DNA of 7,813 nucleotides, from contig JASLCA010000122.1 in assembly GCA_030146225.1 (NCBI GenBank), forward strand, positions 1 through 7,813. Reading direction: 5' to 3'. Below, one piece after another: positions 4,996 to 7,813 of this stretch. The stretch is from Sphingobacterium sp. GTDB taxonomy: Bacteria; Bacteroidota; Bacteroidia; Sphingobacteriales; Sphingobacteriaceae. How positions within the stretch are numbered: the stretch's first letter is position 1; each line of letters begins with the position of its first letter. The position numbers and the translations under genes are program-made. The notes under the pieces were generated by a model that was given only the letters and a program-made list of their open reading frames with translations, searched no databases and was not told the DNA's origin.

Positions 4996-7022
4996 AATTT
5001 TAAAAGATAAGTTATGGAAGGCAATACCGGAAGTACCCCAGCATCCTTATGAATAAGCTTGTACTTGTTGTACTTCTCATAATAACTCCGCTGAAAAGTT
5101 TCATACTTATACAAGGGGTTTCTACGGTTATAAACATTGATAATCCCCAAGACCAACTCCTGTCGGAGCCGCGTAGTTTGTGGAAAAATATAGGTAATCC
5201 CAAGATCTAAGCGATGATAAAGATCTGTGCGCGCACTATTCTTGGATCCCATCTCGCTCAGCAGCATATTATTGAGAAAATAACGCCCTACCGAAGGCGT
5301 ATAAGTGGCTCCACTATTTAAGGTAAAGCTTGTTGACAGGGTCCATTGCGGAGCAAGATCCAAAAAGAAGGCAAGATTTAAGTTGTGTGGCCGATCATAC
5401 ACAAAGGGGTACCAGTCCTGATTATTGATTAGTTCGGCCTTCCTAAAGGTCCTGGCGTAGGAATAGTTTGTCAACAATCGGTACCGCCCATAGAAATACT
5501 TAATAAAAACATCCATGCCATAGGATAGCCCTATCCCCTTATAAACGGTCTTATAGATATCTCGATCTGCAGACAGTTCAACGATATTGCCATTAAACTC
5601 AACACTATTATCCATATGCCGACGATAGACATCGAGCGAAAACTCCATACGGTTTTGTTTCGCATACTTAAAGCCCAGTAGAAACTGATGGACATACATA
5701 GGCTTAACAGCCCTTCCCGCAGGCACCCATAAGTCAATCGGCATGCTGATATTGGTAAGCGGGACATGCTGTATAGGCTGTGCATAAGCGCCATAACTGC
5801 CATAGATACTTGATCGCTCCGTCCAGGTATGGCTTACACGAGCTTGCGGCTCAATGAGCTGATAGGTAAAGGAATCCTGGAGATTTCTGTAATGCGTAAG
5901 TCCCAAGCGGAGATGTGCTTCCCATTTAGTCCCGAATAGTTTATTAAGCCCCGCAAATACCTTATGACGCTGAAGGCTAGCATCAGCAATATAGTCAGGC
6001 TCCATCTGTAGCGTACTTTTATGCAGCGTGTTTAAGCTTTGCACATCCCAGACATAGCCCAAATCAAGCCGTGCAGTGCGGATAGGCTTGCTCCAGGTAC
6101 TATTCGCTTGTAGACTATGTAAGCGGTGCTGAAAAGCTAAGTTATTGTCAAACAAGCCTAAGCCAAATCCTGCCGCATAGCTGCTATTGCTCAAACTCGT
6201 CTTTAGCATACTCCCATTCGCAAAGCTAAATTGATGCATAACTCCCAGCGCTGTATTCCCCCAATTTATCACATTATTCGCCTGATGATCAGCTAAAAGC
6301 AGAAGCGCCTTATCCGCTCCCTTATACAAGGTAAGCTGAAGGCTATGCCTATTAAACTGTCTTTTCAAATTTAGGTTTAGGTCATATAGGTCGTAGGAAG
6401 TTTCATTTTGATCTTGATCAAACTTGGCTAATACAGGCCATAAGGTTTGATTCATAAAGGTCTTTCGACCTTGAAAAGCGATCAGCCAGCGCCCCGCTAT
6501 TTCCTTTCGAAAGCCAATTCCAGCATGAAATAATGACAGGTCCGCATTAACACTACTGGTATCCTTGATTTGCCAATTGGATTGCACCGCGATATAGGTC
6601 GAGGCCTTCCCCATATAATGCCCCGGTGCACTTGTTTGGTAGACAGTCACCGCTTTAACCATCTCCGCATTGAATACCGGAAATAGTCCAAACAAGTGGT
6701 AAGGATAGTGAATCTCCACATCGTTCAGATAATAGCCATTATTGCCCACCCCAAGACCACGAAAATAAGTCCCCGCATTGCCATCCCCACCATTCCCAAA
6801 ACCGGGCAAAAACTTCAAAGCCTTCAGCGGATCAGCCAAGCCCATAAATCGGGGCAAAGCATTTATCTCCGTACTTCCTATGGACATAGAGTCCACCGTG
6901 CTCATCCGCAACTGCTGCTGGCTGACCCGTACAGATTCCACAGTTCTAACAGTCGTATCCAATTGCCCAAATACGGAAATAGTTGAAAAAATAGAAATGA
7001 AATAAAGCAGTAATTTTTTCAA
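4992..7022 (-). CDS. TonB-dependent outer-membrane receptor
   Basis: The 676-residue protein has a Sec signal peptide (about 1-19, ending SVFG before Gln20). The plug domain is at about 45-140, with LPGFGNGGDGNAGTYFRGLG, the YYLNDVEIHYPYHLFGLF loop and FNAEMVKAVTVYQ; these follow the plug pattern of Bacteroidota receptors (usually GVPVYNASHLFGFFSVFNA). The rest is a beta-barrel with many aromatic strand ends, including YDRPHNLNLAF at about 542-551, LYHRLDLGITYIF near 601-613 and INVYNRRNPLY near 628-638. Such receptors import bulky ligands across the outer membrane using TonB energy; the ligand is not deducible. The N-terminal carboxypeptidase-like domain common in this group is absent, as is any FecA-type signalling domain, so direct control by the nearby sigma/FecR pair is unlikely. 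The DUF4249 gene overlaps its stop. No clear TAnnTTTG element was found in the 106-bp spacer on this strand. Confidence 0.9.
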   Translation of the reverse strand: MKKLLLYFISIFSTISVFGQLDTTVRTVESVRVSQQQLRMSTVDSMSIGSTEINALPRFMGLADPLKALKFLPGFGNGGDGNAGTYFRGLGVGNNGYYLNDVEIHYPYHLFGLFPVFNAEMVKAVTVYQTSAPGHYMGKASTYIAVQSNWQIKDTSSVNADLSLFHAGIGFRKEIAGRWLIAFQGRKTFMNQTLWPVLAKFDQDQNETSYDLYDLNLNLKRQFNRHSLQLTLYKGADKALLLLADHQANNVINWGNTALGVMHQFSFANGSMLKTSLSNSSYAAGFGLGLFDNNLAFQHRLHSLQANSTWSKPIRTARLDLGYVWDVQSLNTLHKSTLQMEPDYIADASLQRHKVFAGLNKLFGTKWEAHLRLGLTHYRNLQDSFTYQLIEPQARVSHTWTERSSIYGSYGAYAQPIQHVPLTNISMPIDLWVPAGRAVKPMYVHQFLLGFKYAKQNRMEFSLDVYRRHMDNSVEFNGNIVELSADRDIYKTVYKGIGLSYGMDVFIKYFYGRYRLLTNYSYARTFRKAELINNQDWYPFVYDRPHNLNLAFFLDLAPQWTLSTSFTLNSGATYTPSVGRYFLNNMLLSEMGSKNSARTDLYHRLDLGITYIFPQTTRLRQELVLGIINVYNRRNPLYKYETFQRSYYEKYNKYKLIHKDAGVLPVLPSITYLLKL

Positions 7023-7093
7023 GTAATATTGGTTGTTGTCTGTTAAAAATAAGAAAATTCAACCGAAAGTTTATTACCCAAAGCAGACTAAAA

Positions 7094-7124
7094 TTGGACT
7101 ACAAGCCAAATAATAATACCTTTG
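7094..7124 (+). promoter_or_regulatory. Consensus Bacteroidota promoter of the nuclease gene
   Basis: TTG at 7094-7096 and TACCTTTG at 7117-7124 are separated by 20 bases, fitting the -33 (TTG) and -7 (TAnnTTTG) consensus of Bacteroidota primary promoters. The predicted start of transcription is roughly 4-7 bases after the last G, about 7128-7131. The only possible start codon of the nuclease is at 7129, so the mRNA would have essentially no leader. Confidence 0.65.
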
Positions 7125-7128
7125 CGCG

Positions 7129-7602
7129 ATGCGAAATATAATTTTCTTTTTATTCTTATTTTTAAGCTTAAACGTAGTACAGGCGCAGACATATCTCTTT
7201 GGAAAAGTAGTCCGTGTAGCCGACGGAGATACCTTTACCATTCTAGATCCTGACAAAAAACAAATTCGAATCCGCTTTTATGGAATAGACTGTCCAGAAA
7301 AAGGACAGGATTTCTACAGAAAGGCTAAAGACTTTACCAGCGAGCGGAGCTTTGGTAAAAACGTAAAAATAGAAGTAAAAGATAAAGACCGATATGGCAG
7401 AATTGTAGGGGTGGTTTGGATCAAAGGGGAAAACCTAAACCTCTCCCTGCTACAAGAAGGCTTGGCTTGGCATTATACCAGCTTCGATAAAAGTAAAGCC
7501 TTCGCCCAAGCAGAGCAAAATGCCCGTAAACGTAATAAGAACATCTGGTCTCATAAGGAGCCTATCGCACCCTGGAAATATAGACGTAAAGCAAAAAGCT
7601 AG
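7129..7602 (+). CDS. Secreted thermonuclease-family (SNase) nuclease
   Basis: The 157-residue protein has a signal peptide (MRNIIFFLFLFLSLNVVQAQ, likely cut after Ala19) and then one SNase domain. The family's catalytic residues are present by comparison with Staphylococcus aureus nuclease: Asp34 in ADGDT (D21), Arg49 and Asp54 in the RFYGIDCPE segment (R35, D40), Glu57 (E43) and Arg91 in DRYGR (R87). Cys55 replaces the Thr41 next to the metal-binding Asp, a common variant. The C-terminal LNLSLLQEGLAWHY helix and the RNKNIWS motif are typical. The family cleaves DNA and RNA in a calcium-dependent way; the signal peptide points to the periplasm or exterior, for nucleic-acid scavenging or turnover (inference). 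Length is that of a single-domain enzyme. The ATG is certain: an in-frame TAA lies at 7114-7116 and no other start precedes the signal peptide. It is divergent from the receptor gene. Confidence 0.92.
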   Translation: MRNIIFFLFLFLSLNVVQAQTYLFGKVVRVADGDTFTILDPDKKQIRIRFYGIDCPEKGQDFYRKAKDFTSERSFGKNVKIEVKDKDRYGRIVGVVWIKGENLNLSLLQEGLAWHYTSFDKSKAFAQAEQNARKRNKNIWSHKEPIAPWKYRRKAKS

Positions 7603-7731
7603 GCTTTGCAGAGCTAAAGAGGCTACAGCTTACATTTTTAAACGTATAAAATTTTGAATAGTTAACCTATCTAGCAAAATCTGTTAAAAAAAGCTGTATT
7701 GCAGAAACCTAGTTTAGCCCTGAATTAATAA

Positions 7732-7758
7732 AAAAAGCGAAGTAAAACTTCGCTTTTT
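7732..7758. terminator. Bidirectional intrinsic terminator
   Basis: AAAAAGCGAAGT (7732-7743) pairs perfectly with ACTTCGCTTTTT (7747-7758) around an AAA loop. On the plus strand the stem ends in a T-run and stops the nuclease transcript 130 bp after its stop. On the minus strand the hairpin is followed by a longer T-run (about TTTTTTTATTAATT) and starts 7 bp after the stop of the gene entering from the right, so it serves both converging genes. Confidence 0.88.
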
Positions 7759-7765
7759 CTTATGT

Positions 7766-7813
7766 TTAATTTCTTTTTCGTCTTCTTAAGACAAACATTG
7801 CTGTACCAGCAAT
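7766..7813 (-). CDS. 3' end of a minus-strand gene (C-terminal 15 codons)
   Basis: On the minus strand the frame from the right edge reads IAGTAMFVLRRRKRN and ends with TAA at 7768-7766. The pattern of a small-residue/hydrophobic run followed by Arg/Lys is typical of the end of a transmembrane helix with a positively charged cytoplasmic tail, as in a membrane-anchored or sorting-signal protein. A strong terminator starts 7 bp after the stop, which supports a real gene end. The rest is outside the window, so no product can be named. Confidence 0.55.
   Translation of the reverse strand: MAGTAMFVLRRRKRN

Noticed and set aside
7023..7128. Search for a minus-strand receptor promoter in the divergent spacer
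   Set aside because: TAAACTTTC is the nearest sequence but has one base too many and C for the final G, with no TTG at the right distance. Not called.
1..7813. Search for mobile elements, CRISPR arrays, tRNA/rRNA and toxin-antitoxin or defence genes
   Set aside because: No transposase, terminal inverted repeats, regularly spaced repeats, RNA-gene motifs or defence-type domains were seen on either strand.

Overview
The window reads as chromosomal DNA of a Bacteroidota bacterium, plausibly of the Sphingobacteriaceae (Pedobacter/Sphingobacterium type). The evidence is an ECF sigma factor next to a FecR anti-sigma factor with a C-terminal DUF4974-like domain, a TonB-dependent receptor paired with a DUF4249 lipoprotein, a Lys/Glu-rich lipoprotein, no obvious Shine-Dalgarno sites, and several matches to the Bacteroidota -7 promoter element TAnnTTTG. 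The genus is an inference; no rRNA or marker gene is present.

Layout. Positions 1-2002 (minus strand) hold the sigma factor gene followed by its FecR-type anti-sigma factor. This is the usual cell-surface signalling pair; the outer-membrane receptor it would control is expected just beyond position 1. A 427-bp, very AT-rich divergent gap (2039-2465) separates the sigma gene from a plus-strand gene for an unrecognised 477-residue lipoprotein with a tyrosine-rich segment. That gene converges on a two-gene minus-strand operon, a small TonB-dependent receptor (4992-7022) and a DUF4249 lipoprotein (4168-4995), whose reading frames overlap by ATGA. The convergent gap has a strong hairpin terminator and about 200 bp of unexplained, relatively GC-rich non-coding sequence.

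On the right, a secreted thermonuclease-family (SNase) gene runs on the plus strand, divergent from the receptor. Its promoter matches the Bacteroidota consensus so close to the ATG that the mRNA may be leaderless. A bidirectional terminator then separates it from the 3' end of a minus-strand gene that enters from the right edge.

How the genes work together. The sigma/FecR pair should relay an outer-membrane signal into transcription of a receptor operon outside the window. The receptor/DUF4249 pair is a separate, probable TonB-driven outer-membrane uptake unit of unknown substrate. Nothing in the sequence links the lipoprotein or the nuclease to either unit. I found no mobile element, CRISPR array, tRNA, rRNA or clear new defence or biosynthetic system. 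The main points to follow up are the candidate leaderless nuclease mRNA, the unexplained non-coding block, the orphan lipoprotein, and the dyad-rich divergent control region.
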